Below are positions 24,705 through 34,990 of a stretch of DNA of 64,000 nt, one piece after another. Where the stretch lies: positions 248,001-312,000 of the forward strand of contig NZ_MBQE01000003.1 in NCBI RefSeq assembly GCF_001696535.1, in the 5' to 3' direction. Positions within the stretch are counted from its first letter, which is position 1; every line of letters starts with the position of its first letter. The notes under the pieces were generated by a model. That model saw only the letters and a list, made by a program, of their open reading frames with translations, was not told the origin of the DNA and did no database searches. Both the position numbers and the translations under genes were made by a program. The DNA is from Stappia indica (lineage in GTDB: Bacteria > Pseudomonadota > Alphaproteobacteria > Rhizobiales > Stappiaceae).

Positions 24705-25856
24705 TTACGCCTTGCGCCAGGTCAGCACCGAGCTTGCGGCATAGTTCCACACCGCACCCATGACCGCCCCGGCCAGGCCCGCAAGCCCGATCAGGATGCG
24801 TCCTGCATCCTCCTGGTAGACCAGCGAGGCGACGCCGACATTGGCGACGACGCCGACGCTGCACACCACGTAGAAGGTGACAAGGCCGCGCAGGGCCGCA
24901 AAGCCCCGCAGCCGGCGGTCGCGATAGGTCAGGCGGTTGTTGAGCCAGAAGTTCGTGGTCATGGCGACGAAGGTCGCCGCCGTCTGCGCCACCGGGAAGG
25001 ACAGGCCGCCCAGCTCCATCATGGCGAACAGCGCCGCCATGTGGACGAGGACGCCGGACGCGCCGACCAGCATGAACATCAGGAAGCGGATCGAGACCAG
25101 GTCTCCGACGAGCTTGGACAAGATGAGCCCCAGGAAGTCGAGCGCCACCAGCGTGTCGAGCTTGCTCTCGCCATGCAGGCGCTCGCGAAAGACGAAGGGA
25201 AGCTCGACGATGCGCAAGGAGCCGCGCGCGGTGGCGACGATGTCGAGCAGGATCTTGAAGCCCTGCGACGAGAGCCCGGGCGCCAGCCGCTCGACCTCGG
25301 ACCGGCGGATCATGAAGAAGCCGCTCATCGGGTCGGACAGGGTCACCTTCAGCAGCACCCGCGCCAGCCGGTTGGCAAGGCCGGAGCCGGAGGCGCGCAC
25401 GCCCGAAAGGCCGGTGCCCACGTCGCCGCCTTCCACATGGCGGCTTGCCACCGCAAGGTCGGCCGCGCCGTTGGACAGGGCCGCCAGCATCTTCGGCAGC
25501 AGGGTCTCGTCGTGCTGCAGGTCGGCATCCATCACCGCCACATAGTCGGCGGAGGAGGCCAGCATGCCCTCGACGCAGGCACCCGACAGGCCGCGCCGTC
25601 CGACACGGCGGATGACGCGCACCCGCGGGTCGCGCGCGGCGATGGCGCGGGCGACGTCTGCGGTGCCGTCCGGCGAATTGTCGTCGACGACGATCGCCTC
25701 CCAGGCAATGCCGGCAAGCGCGGCGTCGAGCCGGTCGATCAGGACGGGCAGGTTGTCGCGTTCGTTGTAGGTCGGCAGCACGACCGAAAGCCGTGCTGCG
25801 GCTAGCGGCGCCGTAGCGTCGGCCTCGCCCGCGTGCTGAATGCCGTCGCCCGGCAT
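24705..25856 (-). CDS. GT2 polyprenyl-phosphate glycosyltransferase fused to a GtrA domain
   Basis: A 383-residue fusion. Residues about 21-245 are a GT2 domain of the dolichyl-phosphate mannose synthase type, with VVDDNSPDGT (nucleotide binding) and MDADLQHDE (DxD metal motif). Residues about 260-383 are a GtrA-like domain with four membrane spans, associated with flipping the lipid-linked sugar. It should load a hexose on polyprenyl phosphate for the GT39 enzyme encoded next. I start at ATG 25856, where GGAG lies six bases upstream; ATGs at 25871 and 25940 are alternatives. Confidence 0.9.
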   Translation of the reverse strand: MPGDGIQHAGEADATAPLAAARLSVVLPTYNERDNLPVLIDRLDAALAGIAWEAIVVDDNSPDGTADVARAIAARDPRVRVIRRVGRRGLSGACVEGMLASSADYVAVMDADLQHDETLLPKMLAALSNGAADLAVASRHVEGGDVGTGLSGVRASGSGLANRLARVLLKVTLSDPMSGFFMIRRSEVERLAPGLSSQGFKILLDIVATARGSLRIVELPFVFRERLHGESKLDTLVALDFLGLILSKLVGDLVSIRFLMFMLVGASGVLVHMAALFAMMELGGLSFPVAQTAATFVAMTTNFWLNNRLTYRDRRLRGFAALRGLVTFYVVCSVGVVANVGVASLVYQEDAGRILIGLAGLAGAVMGAVWNYAASSVLTWRKA

Positions 25857-26083
25857 GGGAACTCCGAACATCAAGGGGATCCGGTCTGTCTTGACCGCCC
25901 GCGACCCGATGGCCTGCAAGGCGGAACCGCGCGGGACCATAGTCGGAACGCCCCCGATTGCAAGCGCCGATCCGCCGCAGCGTGCCGCGCGCCCCGGCGG
26001 CACCTCTCCCCGGCGTCCTTGCCCGCGCGGGCCGTTTCGTCTAGGAAACCGGCAACTGCAAGAACGCGCGCGTCTTTTGAGCC

Positions 26084-27634
26084 ATGAGCAAAAAAGGATG
26101 CGCGCCCGCGATGGATTCCGATACGCCGATGGCCAAGAACAAACCGTCCAAGCTGAAGGCCCGCCTGCCGCGGGGCTTCGTCGACCGCTCGGCCGCCGAC
26201 ATCCGCGCCACCGAGGCGATGCTGGCGAAGATCCGCGAGGTCTACGAGCGCTACGGCTTCGATCCGGTCGAGACGCCGGCCTTCGAATATACCGATTGCC
26301 TCGGCAAGTTCCTGCCCGACACCGACCGGCCGAATGCCGGCGTCTTCTCGGTGCAGGACGACGACGAGCAGTGGATGAGCCTGCGCTACGATCTCACCGC
26401 GCCGCTCGCCCGCCATGTGGCGGAGAACATCAACGAGATCCAGCTGCCCTTCCGCAGCTACCGCGCCGGCTGGGTGTTCCGCAACGAGAAGCCGGGACCG
26501 GGCCGTTTCCGCCAGTTCATGCAGTTCGATGCCGACAGCGTCGGCGCGCCGGGCGTCCAGGCGGATGCCGAGATGTGCATGATGATGGCCGACACGATGG
26601 AGGCCCTCGGCATTCCGCGCGGGTCCTATGTCATCCGCGTCAACAACCGCAAGGTGCTCGACGGCGTGATGGAGGCCATCGGCCTCGGCGGCGAGGAGAA
26701 TGCCGAGCGCCGGCTGACCGTGCTGCGGGCCATCGACAAGCTCGACAAGTTCGGCATCGAGGGCGTGCGCCTGCTGCTGGGCGAGGGCCGCAAGGACGAG
26801 AGCGGCGACTTCACCAAGGGTGCGGGGCTGCAGTCCGACCAGATCGCCAAGCTCGAGGCGGCCGTAGGCGAGTTCGAGGCCGGCAAGACCATCGGCAATC
26901 CGACCGGCGACGAGGGGCTGGCCGAACTCGGCGGGATCCAGGAACTGGCGACCGCTGCCGGCTACGGCGCCGACCGCATCAAGATCGATCCCTCCGTCGT
27001 TCGTGGTCTCGAATATTACACCGGCCCGGTTTACGAGGCCGAGCTGCTGTTCGACGTCACCAACGAGAAGGGCGAGGTCGTGCAGTTCGGCTCCGTCGGC
27101 GGCGGCGGGCGCTATGACGGGCTGGTCAAGCGCTTCACCGGGCGCGACGTGCCGGCGACCGGCTTTTCCATCGGCGTCTCGCGCCTGATGACGGCACTGA
27201 AGAACCTCAAGAAGCTGAAGGCCGACGAGGTCGTCGCCCCCGTTCTGGTCACGGTGATGGACGGCGACACGGCGAGCCTTGCCCGCTACCAGAAGATGAC
27301 GCAGGACCTGCGCGCCGCCGGCATCCGCGCCGAGATGTATCAGGGCAATTGGAAGAAGTTCGGCAACCAGCTGAAATATGCCGACCGCCGCGGCTGCCCG
27401 CTTGCGATCATCCAGGGCGGAGACGAACGGGCCGAGGGCACCGTCCAGATCAAGGACCTGATCGAGGGCGCGCGCCTTGCCGGCGAGATCGAGGACAATG
27501 TGACCTGGCGCGAAAGCCGCCCGGCGCAGGTCAGCATCCCCGAGGCCGACATCGTCACCACCGTACGGCGGATGCTGGCCGAGCAGGCCGAGGACCGCGC
27601 CCGGCAGGACGGCGAAGCGGGGGCGACCCAGTGA
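26084..27634 (+). CDS. hisS: Histidyl-tRNA synthetase
   Basis: This class II synthetase charges tRNA-His with histidine. The 516-residue length is the usual alphaproteobacterial long form. It shows class II motif 1 near residue 60, motif 2 ([19 protein letters not shown]) and the motif RGLEYYTG with GGGGRYDGL later; a C-terminal anticodon-binding domain begins near 405. ATG 26084 is the first start; ATGs at 26111 and 26129 are alternatives, and 26129 may fit the family better. It overlaps hisZ by four bases (GTGA), linking it to histidine synthesis. Confidence 0.95.
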   Translation: MSKKGCAPAMDSDTPMAKNKPSKLKARLPRGFVDRSAADIRATEAMLAKIREVYERYGFDPVETPAFEYTDCLGKFLPDTDRPNAGVFSVQDDDEQWMSLRYDLTAPLARHVAENINEIQLPFRSYRAGWVFRNEKPGPGRFRQFMQFDADSVGAPGVQADAEMCMMMADTMEALGIPRGSYVIRVNNRKVLDGVMEAIGLGGEENAERRLTVLRAIDKLDKFGIEGVRLLLGEGRKDESGDFTKGAGLQSDQIAKLEAAVGEFEAGKTIGNPTGDEGLAELGGIQELATAAGYGADRIKIDPSVVRGLEYYTGPVYEAELLFDVTNEKGEVVQFGSVGGGGRYDGLVKRFTGRDVPATGFSIGVSRLMTALKNLKKLKADEVVAPVLVTVMDGDTASLARYQKMTQDLRAAGIRAEMYQGNWKKFGNQLKYADRRGCPLAIIQGGDERAEGTVQIKDLIEGARLAGEIEDNVTWRESRPAQVSIPEADIVTTVRRMLAEQAEDRARQDGEAGATQ

Positions 27635-28758
27635 GCCCCGCCAAGAGCCCAACCGGGCCGCAAGCCGCGCGCTACGCGGCCCTGACCGCCCTGTTCGAGA
27701 CCGCCGGCTTTCCTGCTGTGGAGCCTGCGATCCTGCAGCCGACCAGCCTGTTTCTCGACCTCATCGGCGAAGACATCCGCGGCCGCATGTACCTGACGTC
27801 GGATGCGGCCGGCGAGGAGCTGTGCCTGCGTCCGGACTACACGATCCCGGTCTGCCGCGCCCATCTCGACGGGCCCGGCGCGACCACCCCGGCGCGTTAT
27901 TCCTATTGCGGCCCGGTGTTCCGCCAGCGCCGCGAGGGCGCGGGCGAGTTCATGCAGGCTGGCGTCGAGTGCTTCGGCCGGCCGGACGAGGCCGAGGCCG
28001 ACGCGCATGTGCTGGCGCTGGCGCTGGAGAGCCTTGCGACGCTCGGCGTCGACGATGCGACGATCCAGATCGGCGACGAGGCGCTGTTCCGCGCCGTGCT
28101 CGACGGGCTGGACCTTGCGCCCGTGTGGCACCGCCGTCTCGGCGAGCTGTTCGGCGAACGCGACCGGCTGGACGCGGCCATCGCCGCCATGACCGGCGGC
28201 GTGCCGGAGGGGGCGATGCCAGTGCCGGCCCTGATGCGCGCGCTCGATGGTGTCGATCCCGCGACCGCGCAGCAGGCCGTTGCCGAGCTGCTGCGGCTTT
28301 CGGGCCTGCGCCCGGTCGCCGGCCGCAGCGCCGCCGACATTGCCGGCCGGCTGCTGGAACAGGCGGCGCTTGCTACCCACGACAGTGGCACCGACCGGGC
28401 GGCCGAGCTGCTCTCCGCGTTCCTGTCGATCCGCGGGCGTCCGCGCGAGGCGGTGACGGCGCTGGAGGCCTTCGCGGCCCGCTCGGGGCTGGACCTGGCC
28501 CCGGCGCTTGCCGGGTTCACCGCGCGGCTGGACGCGCTGGAAGCGGCCGGCGTCGACGTGGCGGGGCTGGAGTTCTCCGCCGATTTCGGCCGCCGGCTCG
28601 ACTATTACACGGGCTTCGTCTTCGAGATCCATTCGGCCTCGCGCAAGGACGCTGGCCAGATCGTCGGCGGCGGTCGCTACGACCGTCTGCTCGCCCTGCT
28701 TGGCGCCGAGACCCACATCCCGGCGACCGGCTTTTCCATCTGGCTCGACCGGATCTGA
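27631..28758 (+). CDS. hisZ: ATP phosphoribosyltransferase regulatory subunit
   Basis: A 375-residue HisRS-like paralogue that is not a synthetase but the regulatory partner of HisG in the first step of histidine synthesis. It keeps the class II core ([42 protein letters not shown]) but lacks the anticodon-binding domain. It starts with GTG at 27631, overlapping the hisS stop as GTGA, and ends 11 bases before hisG. The tight order hisS-hisZ-hisG is well known in Hyphomicrobiales. Confidence 0.94.
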   Translation: MSPAKSPTGPQAARYAALTALFETAGFPAVEPAILQPTSLFLDLIGEDIRGRMYLTSDAAGEELCLRPDYTIPVCRAHLDGPGATTPARYSYCGPVFRQRREGAGEFMQAGVECFGRPDEAEADAHVLALALESLATLGVDDATIQIGDEALFRAVLDGLDLAPVWHRRLGELFGERDRLDAAIAAMTGGVPEGAMPVPALMRALDGVDPATAQQAVAELLRLSGLRPVAGRSAADIAGRLLEQAALATHDSGTDRAAELLSAFLSIRGRPREAVTALEAFAARSGLDLAPALAGFTARLDALEAAGVDVAGLEFSADFGRRLDYYTGFVFEIHSASRKDAGQIVGGGRYDRLLALLGAETHIPATGFSIWLDRI

Positions 28759-28769
28759 GGCGCATTGTC

Positions 28770-29768
28770 ATGACCCATTCGCCGGAAACCGCTGCCCAGC
28801 CGCTGATCATCGCGGTGCCCTCCAAGGGACGGCTGCAGGACAACACGCACGACTTCTTCGCCCGCGCCGGCCTGCCGGTCGGCCGTCCGGGCGGGGCGCG
28901 CAACTATCGCGGCCGGCTCGGCCGCTTTGCCGCCTCCGAGGTCGAGATCGCCTTCCTGTCGGCCTCCGAGATCGCCCGCGAGCTCAGCTCCGGGCAGGCG
29001 CATCTGGGCGTCACCGGCCTCGATCTCGTGCACGAGACGATCTCGCAGCCCGAGGAATTGGTGCATGTGGTGACGCCGCTCGGCTTCGGCTTCGCCGATG
29101 TGGTCGTGGCCGCGCCCGACGCCTGGATCGATGTGTCGACCATGGCCGATCTCGTCGATGTCGCCTCGCATTTCCGCGCGCGCAATCGCGGGCGGCTGCG
29201 CGTCGCCACCAAGTATGTGGCGCTGACGCGGGCCTTCTTCGCGCAGCACGGCCTGTCCGATTACCGGATCGTGGAAAGCGCCGGCGCGACCGAGGGCGCA
29301 CCGGCCGCCGGCACGGCGGAGCTGGTCGTCGACATCACCACCACCGGCTCGACGCTCGCCGCCAACAATCTCAAGGTGCTGGACGACGGCGTCATCCTGA
29401 AGAGCCAGGCGCATCTCGTCGCCTCGCTGAAGGCCGAGTGGACGCCGGCGCAGCTCGCCGCCGCGCGGGTCATCCTCGACCGGATTGCGGCGGAGGAGCG
29501 GGCCCGCTCGCATCGCGAGATCCGCGCGCTGGTGCAGGCGCCGGAACTGACCGCCCGCACCGCGGCCGAGCAGTTCGGCGCGGTCGCGCCCTTCGGCACG
29601 CAGGTCGGCCAGCCCTTGCTCCTGCACTGCCCGGCGGCTCGCGCCGCTGATTGCGCCACGCTGCTGCGCGATCACGGCGCGCCGCACGTCAGCGTCACGA
29701 CGCTCGACTACGTGTTCGGCACGCACAACCCGCTCTACGATCCGCTGGCGGCCCGCGTCGGCGCGTGA
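28770..29768 (+). CDS. hisG: ATP phosphoribosyltransferase catalytic subunit, long form
   Basis: Catalyses ATP plus PRPP to phosphoribosyl-ATP, the committed step of histidine synthesis. It has 332 residues. The N-terminal part has AVPSKGRLQ and the PRPP loop VDITTTGSTLAAN. Residues about 235-332 form a C-terminal extension with LLLHCPA and TLDYVFGTHNPLYDPL. HisZ-dependent HisG proteins are often short (about 230 residues), but bradyrhizobial proteins share this longer form. It is the last gene of the operon. Confidence 0.93.
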   Translation: MTHSPETAAQPLIIAVPSKGRLQDNTHDFFARAGLPVGRPGGARNYRGRLGRFAASEVEIAFLSASEIARELSSGQAHLGVTGLDLVHETISQPEELVHVVTPLGFGFADVVVAAPDAWIDVSTMADLVDVASHFRARNRGRLRVATKYVALTRAFFAQHGLSDYRIVESAGATEGAPAAGTAELVVDITTTGSTLAANNLKVLDDGVILKSQAHLVASLKAEWTPAQLAAARVILDRIAAEERARSHREIRALVQAPELTARTAAEQFGAVAPFGTQVGQPLLLHCPAARAADCATLLRDHGAPHVSVTTLDYVFGTHNPLYDPLAARVGA

Positions 29769-29790
29769 GCCGGCGCGACCCGCAACCGGC

Positions 29791-30003
29791 TCAGTAGTGC
29801 GGCGGCTTGGTCACCGGCGCGCTGCCGACGGCCGCGTCTTCCAGTTCCTCGACATGCTCGACCAGGGCCGCCAGACGGCGGTTCAGGGCGTCGATCTGAT
29901 CGGCCTGACGGGTCACCACCTCGTTCAGGTCCTCGACGGTGCGCGTCTGGAAGGCGAGCTGCTCTTCCAGCCGCTCGATACGGGCTAGCGTTTCGCGGTC
30001 CAT
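29791..30003 (-). CDS. slyX: SlyX family protein
   Basis: A 70-residue, almost wholly coiled-coil protein with the SlyX pattern (RIERLEEQLAFQTRTVEDLN) and the typical C-terminal KPPHY. The function is not known. I start at ATG 30003; the frame is open further upstream but loses the coiled-coil pattern. It converges with hisG over a 22-bp gap and lies downstream of groEL in the same direction. Confidence 0.88.
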   Translation of the reverse strand: MDRETLARIERLEEQLAFQTRTVEDLNEVVTRQADQIDALNRRLAALVEHVEELEDAAVGSAPVTKPPHY

Positions 30004-30123
30004 TGCACTCTTCCTCAGGTCTTCGATGAGTCCAGGGAGCCGGCCTGTGCAGGCGGCCCTCCAGCCTCGCCATACCCTTTGCCCGCGCGGCTGTCCATGT
30101 GGGCCGAACGCCCTTCCAAACGC

Positions 30124-30155
30124 AAATGGGCGGCCCGAGGGCCGCCCATCCGGTA
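30124..30155 (-). terminator. Hairpin terminator downstream of groEL
   Basis: ATGGGCGGCCC and GGGCCGCCCAT pair almost without a loop; read leftward, TTTGCGTTT follows. It is the last of several hairpins in the 30004-30304 gap and probably ends the groESL transcript. Confidence 0.6.
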
Positions 30156-30163
30156 TTATTTCT

Positions 30164-31993
<1,830 letters not shown>

Positions 31994-32046
31994 CTATGGA
32001 CCTGCGGCCGGCGACCGCGACAAGAACAGGAAAAGCGCGGTTCGGC

Positions 32047-32334
32047 TTAGCCGACCACGCCCATGATGTCGCTTTCCTTCATGATCAGAAGGTCTTCGCC
32101 GTCGATCTTGACTTCGGTGCCGGACCACTTGCCGAACAGCACGCGATCGCCAGCCTTGACGTCGAGGGCGATCAGATCGCCATTGTCCTTGCGGCCACCG
32201 GGTCCGACGGCGACGACTTCGCCTTCCTGCGGCTTTTCCTTGGCGGTGTCCGGAATGATGATGCCACCGGCGGTCTTCGCTTCGGAGTCGACGCGGCGAA
32301 CGACGACGCGATCATGCAGAGGACGGAACTTCAT
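32047..32334 (-). CDS. groES: Co-chaperonin GroES
   Basis: The 95-residue lid of the GroEL chamber. It has the typical [15 protein letters not shown] start, the mobile loop around [19 protein letters not shown], and the end [12 protein letters not shown] 32334 follows AGGAAAGAGC. It is the first gene of the groES-groEL operon, 82 bases after the CIRCE operator. Confidence 0.98.
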   Translation of the reverse strand: MKFRPLHDRVVVRRVDSEAKTAGGIIIPDTAKEKPQEGEVVAVGPGGRKDNGDLIALDVKAGDRVLFGKWSGTEVKIDGEDLLIMKESDIMGVVG

Positions 32335-32416
32335 GTCGTGCTCTTTCCTTTTGGGGCCAGCGTGGTACTTGTCGCGCCTGCGCCCCTCCGTCGGGGTCGC
32401 CCGGTCGCTGACCACG

Positions 32417-32443
32417 TTGGCACTCTGTGAATGAGAGTGCTAA
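32417..32443 (-). promoter_or_regulatory. CIRCE operator (HrcA binding site)
   Basis: TTGGCACTC-N9-GAGTGCTAA, one change from the consensus TTAGCACTC-N9-GAGTGCTAA. It lies just downstream of the likely start site of groES, so HrcA would block groE transcription under normal temperature. The hrcA gene itself is not in the window. Confidence 0.95.
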
Positions 32444-32453
32444 CAGCGCGCTT

Positions 32454-32482
32454 GATGTAGGCGCCTGTCCCGCACCTGTCAA
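32454..32482 (-). promoter_or_regulatory. Housekeeping promoter of groES-groEL
   Basis: On the minus strand TTGACA (32482-32477), a 17-base spacer and TACATC (32459-32454). Transcription should begin around 32447, directly at the edge of the CIRCE dyad. Confidence 0.8.
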
Positions 32483-32547
32483 TGGTCTGCCGAAGCGCTT
32501 TTTTCGCGTCCCGCCGCTCTCGCTCGGCCGGGGCGGCAAGGGCGGCC

Positions 32548-32578
32548 GATCGTTAAGGTTTCTGCCCCGTTAACGATC
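32548..32578. promoter_or_regulatory. Inverted repeat upstream of the TadG-like gene
   Basis: GATCGTTAA and TTAACGATC form a perfect 9-bp dyad with a 13-bp spacer, 43 bases before the ATG at 32621. It could be an operator. The spacing does not match the CtrA box (TTAA-N7-TTAA). Confidence 0.35.
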
Positions 32579-32620
32579 TTCGAAAAGAGTTTGGCAAGGG
32601 CTGGTGGTTACGGTGCCGCC

Positions 32621-34249
32621 ATGACCAAGATCCAGCGCCTCGCCAGACGTTTCGCCTCAGATCGCCGCGGCAGCATCGTCGTGCCGTTCGCCATATGCAC
32701 GACCGTCTGCCTGATGGTGACCGGCGCGGCGATCGATTACGCGCGCGCCTTCAATGCCAAGGTCGACCTGCAGGCCGCCGTGGATGCGACCGCCCTGGCC
32801 GCCAATTACGACAGCCAGGGACTGTCGGAATCGAAAGTGAAGGCCAACGCCGAAAGCTACTTCAAGGCGATTTACAAGGGCGATATCGACGAGGTCGAAC
32901 TCGACGTCTCGGTGGTGAAGGGAACGGTGACGGTGACCGCCGGCAAGCCCGTCAAGACCGTGCTCGGCAGCCTCATGAACAAGCCGCAGATCGACGTGCG
33001 CGTCATGTCGCAGACGGTGGTGGGCAAGGCGACCTTCGACGTCGTCATGGTGCTCGACAATTCCGGTTCGATGGCCGGCAGCCGCATGTCGACGCTGAAG
33101 AAGGCTGCCAAGGACCTCACCGAAACGCTGTTCAAGATCAACGAGGACGGCGAGAAGAAGGACCGTGTGCAGATCGGCCTCGTGCCCTTCACCTCCTTCG
33201 TCAATGTCGGGGCGGACAAGGCCACGGCCTCCTGGATGGACCAGGAAGGCGCCTCGCCGATCCACTGGAAGAATTTCGAGACCCGCTCGAACGGAACGCC
33301 GGATCCGGCGGAGTTCGACAGCAAGCTCCTGACCAACGGCAAGCCGAGCCGCTTCACCCTGTTCAAGCAGCTGAAGCACACGGACTGGCTGGGCTGCGTC
33401 GAGGCGCGGCCGATGCCCTACGACGTCGACGACACGCCTGCGTCGAGCTCCAATCCGGCGACGCTCTTCGTGCCGCAATTCGCGCCGGACGAGCCGTCGA
33501 ACGCCAACAAGAAGTGGGGCGACAGCTACTACAACAACTATCTGGACGACGACCGAGGCGCCTGCGAGACCACTTCGAAGGAGGCCGCTCGTTCGTCGGG
33601 AATGGACCGCTGGGAGTACGCCCAGAAGCGCCTGTGCAAGTACAAGGACCAGCCGCGGTCGCTCGGCAATACCACCGTCAATGGGCCGAACTACTGGTGC
33701 AAGACCCAGCCGATCACCGATCTGACCAACGACAAGTCGCAGGTGCTGCGCGACATCCAGACGATGAAGGCGGACGGTCACACCAACATTCACCAGGGTG
33801 CCGTCTGGGGATGGCGGGTCCTGTCGCCGTCAGAGCCTTTCACCAAGGGCCGCGAGGCGAAGAAGGACGAGGACGAGGAGCACGTGCGGGCGATGATCGT
33901 CATGACCGACGGCGAGAACACCTACCAGAGCCAGAACTCGTTCAACAAGACGCGCATCAACGCCTATGGCTACGGCACCGAAGAGCGTCTGGGCAATGGC
34001 GTCGATACGTACTGGGAAATCCAGGACAAGATGGACGACCGGCTGCAGCAGACCTGTACCAATGCCAAGAAGGGCGGCGTTCAGGTCTACACGGTGGCCT
34101 TCCAGATCTCGAGCAGCAGCACCATCAACATGATGAAGAACTGCGCCACGACCCCTGCCATGGCCTTCGACGCGAAGTCCAACAGTGCTCTGGTCGAGGC
34201 GTTCGAGCGGATCGCCGAAGAGATCACCAAGCTGCGGTTGCAAATGTGA
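32621..34249 (+). CDS. TadG-like pilus-assembly protein with VWA domain
   Basis: A 542-residue protein with a TadE/TadG-like N-terminus: a basic lead followed by RRGSIVVPFA and one membrane span (about 19-40), then a large extracytoplasmic part. A von Willebrand A domain carries the metal site DNSGS (146-150), with a later MTDGENT segment. Cysteines spread through 260-480 may form disulphides. Such proteins occur near Flp/Tad pilus genes, but no other tad gene is in this window, so it may be a stand-alone adhesin or surface protein. ATG 32621 is used; a TTG at 32591 is possible. Confidence 0.85.
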   Translation: MTKIQRLARRFASDRRGSIVVPFAICTTVCLMVTGAAIDYARAFNAKVDLQAAVDATALAANYDSQGLSESKVKANAESYFKAIYKGDIDEVELDVSVVKGTVTVTAGKPVKTVLGSLMNKPQIDVRVMSQTVVGKATFDVVMVLDNSGSMAGSRMSTLKKAAKDLTETLFKINEDGEKKDRVQIGLVPFTSFVNVGADKATASWMDQEGASPIHWKNFETRSNGTPDPAEFDSKLLTNGKPSRFTLFKQLKHTDWLGCVEARPMPYDVDDTPASSSNPATLFVPQFAPDEPSNANKKWGDSYYNNYLDDDRGACETTSKEAARSSGMDRWEYAQKRLCKYKDQPRSLGNTTVNGPNYWCKTQPITDLTNDKSQVLRDIQTMKADGHTNIHQGAVWGWRVLSPSEPFTKGREAKKDEDEEHVRAMIVMTDGENTYQSQNSFNKTRINAYGYGTEERLGNGVDTYWEIQDKMDDRLQQTCTNAKKGGVQVYTVAFQISSSSTINMMKNCATTPAMAFDAKSNSALVEAFERIAEEITKLRLQM

Positions 34250-34286
34250 GGGCAGGGCCTCCCGGCAAGCCGTCAGCCGGCAGGCG

Positions 34287-34859
34287 TCACTCCGCCGCGC
34301 GGATGCTGAAGGGCAGTTCGCCGGAGGCCGTCTTGCCGCTGACCGTATCGGTCAGCGTCGTCACCAGCCGGTAGTCGCCGGGCCGCAGGCCCTCGAAGGC
34401 GAAGCTGAGCGTCGCGTGGAACTCCCGCAGCTTGTTGCGGCTGTCGGCGCGCAGGTCGGCAAAGCCCGTCTGCTCGGCCAGCACCTGGCCTGACGTGTTC
34501 AGCAGTTCGAACCCGGCGGTCAGCCGCACGCCATAGCCTTCCGCCGTCGCGTCGTACCCGAAGCCGACCGGCTCGGCATAGACGGTGAGCGTGTCGCCGG
34601 CGGCGAAAACGGCATCCTTGCGCGGGGTGTAGCGGCCGTAGCCGCTCGCCGGGCCGTCGCTGAAGGCAAGGGCGGCAAAGGAAAGCGGCGCCTGCTGCCA
34701 GGCGGCGTCGAGTGCCTGATAGGCGCCGGCAAGGCCTTCGGGAAGCGCCGGAGACGCCTGCTGGGCGAGGCTGGCTGCGGGAAGCAACGCAAGACCTGCG
34801 GCAAGCGCCAGCGCCCTTGCGAGAGAGGCGGGATGCGCCGCGCGCGCCCGCTCACCCAT
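34287..34859 (-). CDS. Secreted protein of unknown function
   Basis: A 190-residue protein that I do not recognise. From ATG 34859 it begins with a clear signal peptide (positive residues, then LARALALAAGLALLPAASLA). The mature part is beta-rich, with PGDYRLVTTLTDTVSGKTASG near the end, like an immunoglobulin-type fold. ATG 34913 would add 18 residues before the signal. It converges with the TadG-like gene and lies downstream of the NtrC-like gene in the same direction, with a 131-bp gap. Confidence 0.65.
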   Translation of the reverse strand: MGERARAAHPASLARALALAAGLALLPAASLAQQASPALPEGLAGAYQALDAAWQQAPLSFAALAFSDGPASGYGRYTPRKDAVFAAGDTLTVYAEPVGFGYDATAEGYGVRLTAGFELLNTSGQVLAEQTGFADLRADSRNKLREFHATLSFAFEGLRPGDYRLVTTLTDTVSGKTASGELPFSIRAAE

Positions 34860-34990
34860 GGTTACAGCTTCCCCGACAAACTTGCCGAAGCGACCCGACT
34901 TGCCCCTGTTCATCCAAGCCCCGCCCTGTTGAAGCCCCGCACTGCATTTTGCGGCGCACGGTATAGAACGGGGCGCGGAAAACAACAAGA

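Noticed and set aside
22429-24744. A 771-residue rightward open frame
   Set aside because: It is antisense to the YdjC-like and GT39 genes and has no recognisable domain, only Arg/Gln/Gly-rich sequence.
32548-32578. CtrA binding site upstream of the TadG-like gene
   Set aside because: The two TTAA halves are 13 bases apart, not 7 as in the CtrA consensus, so only an unspecific dyad is listed.
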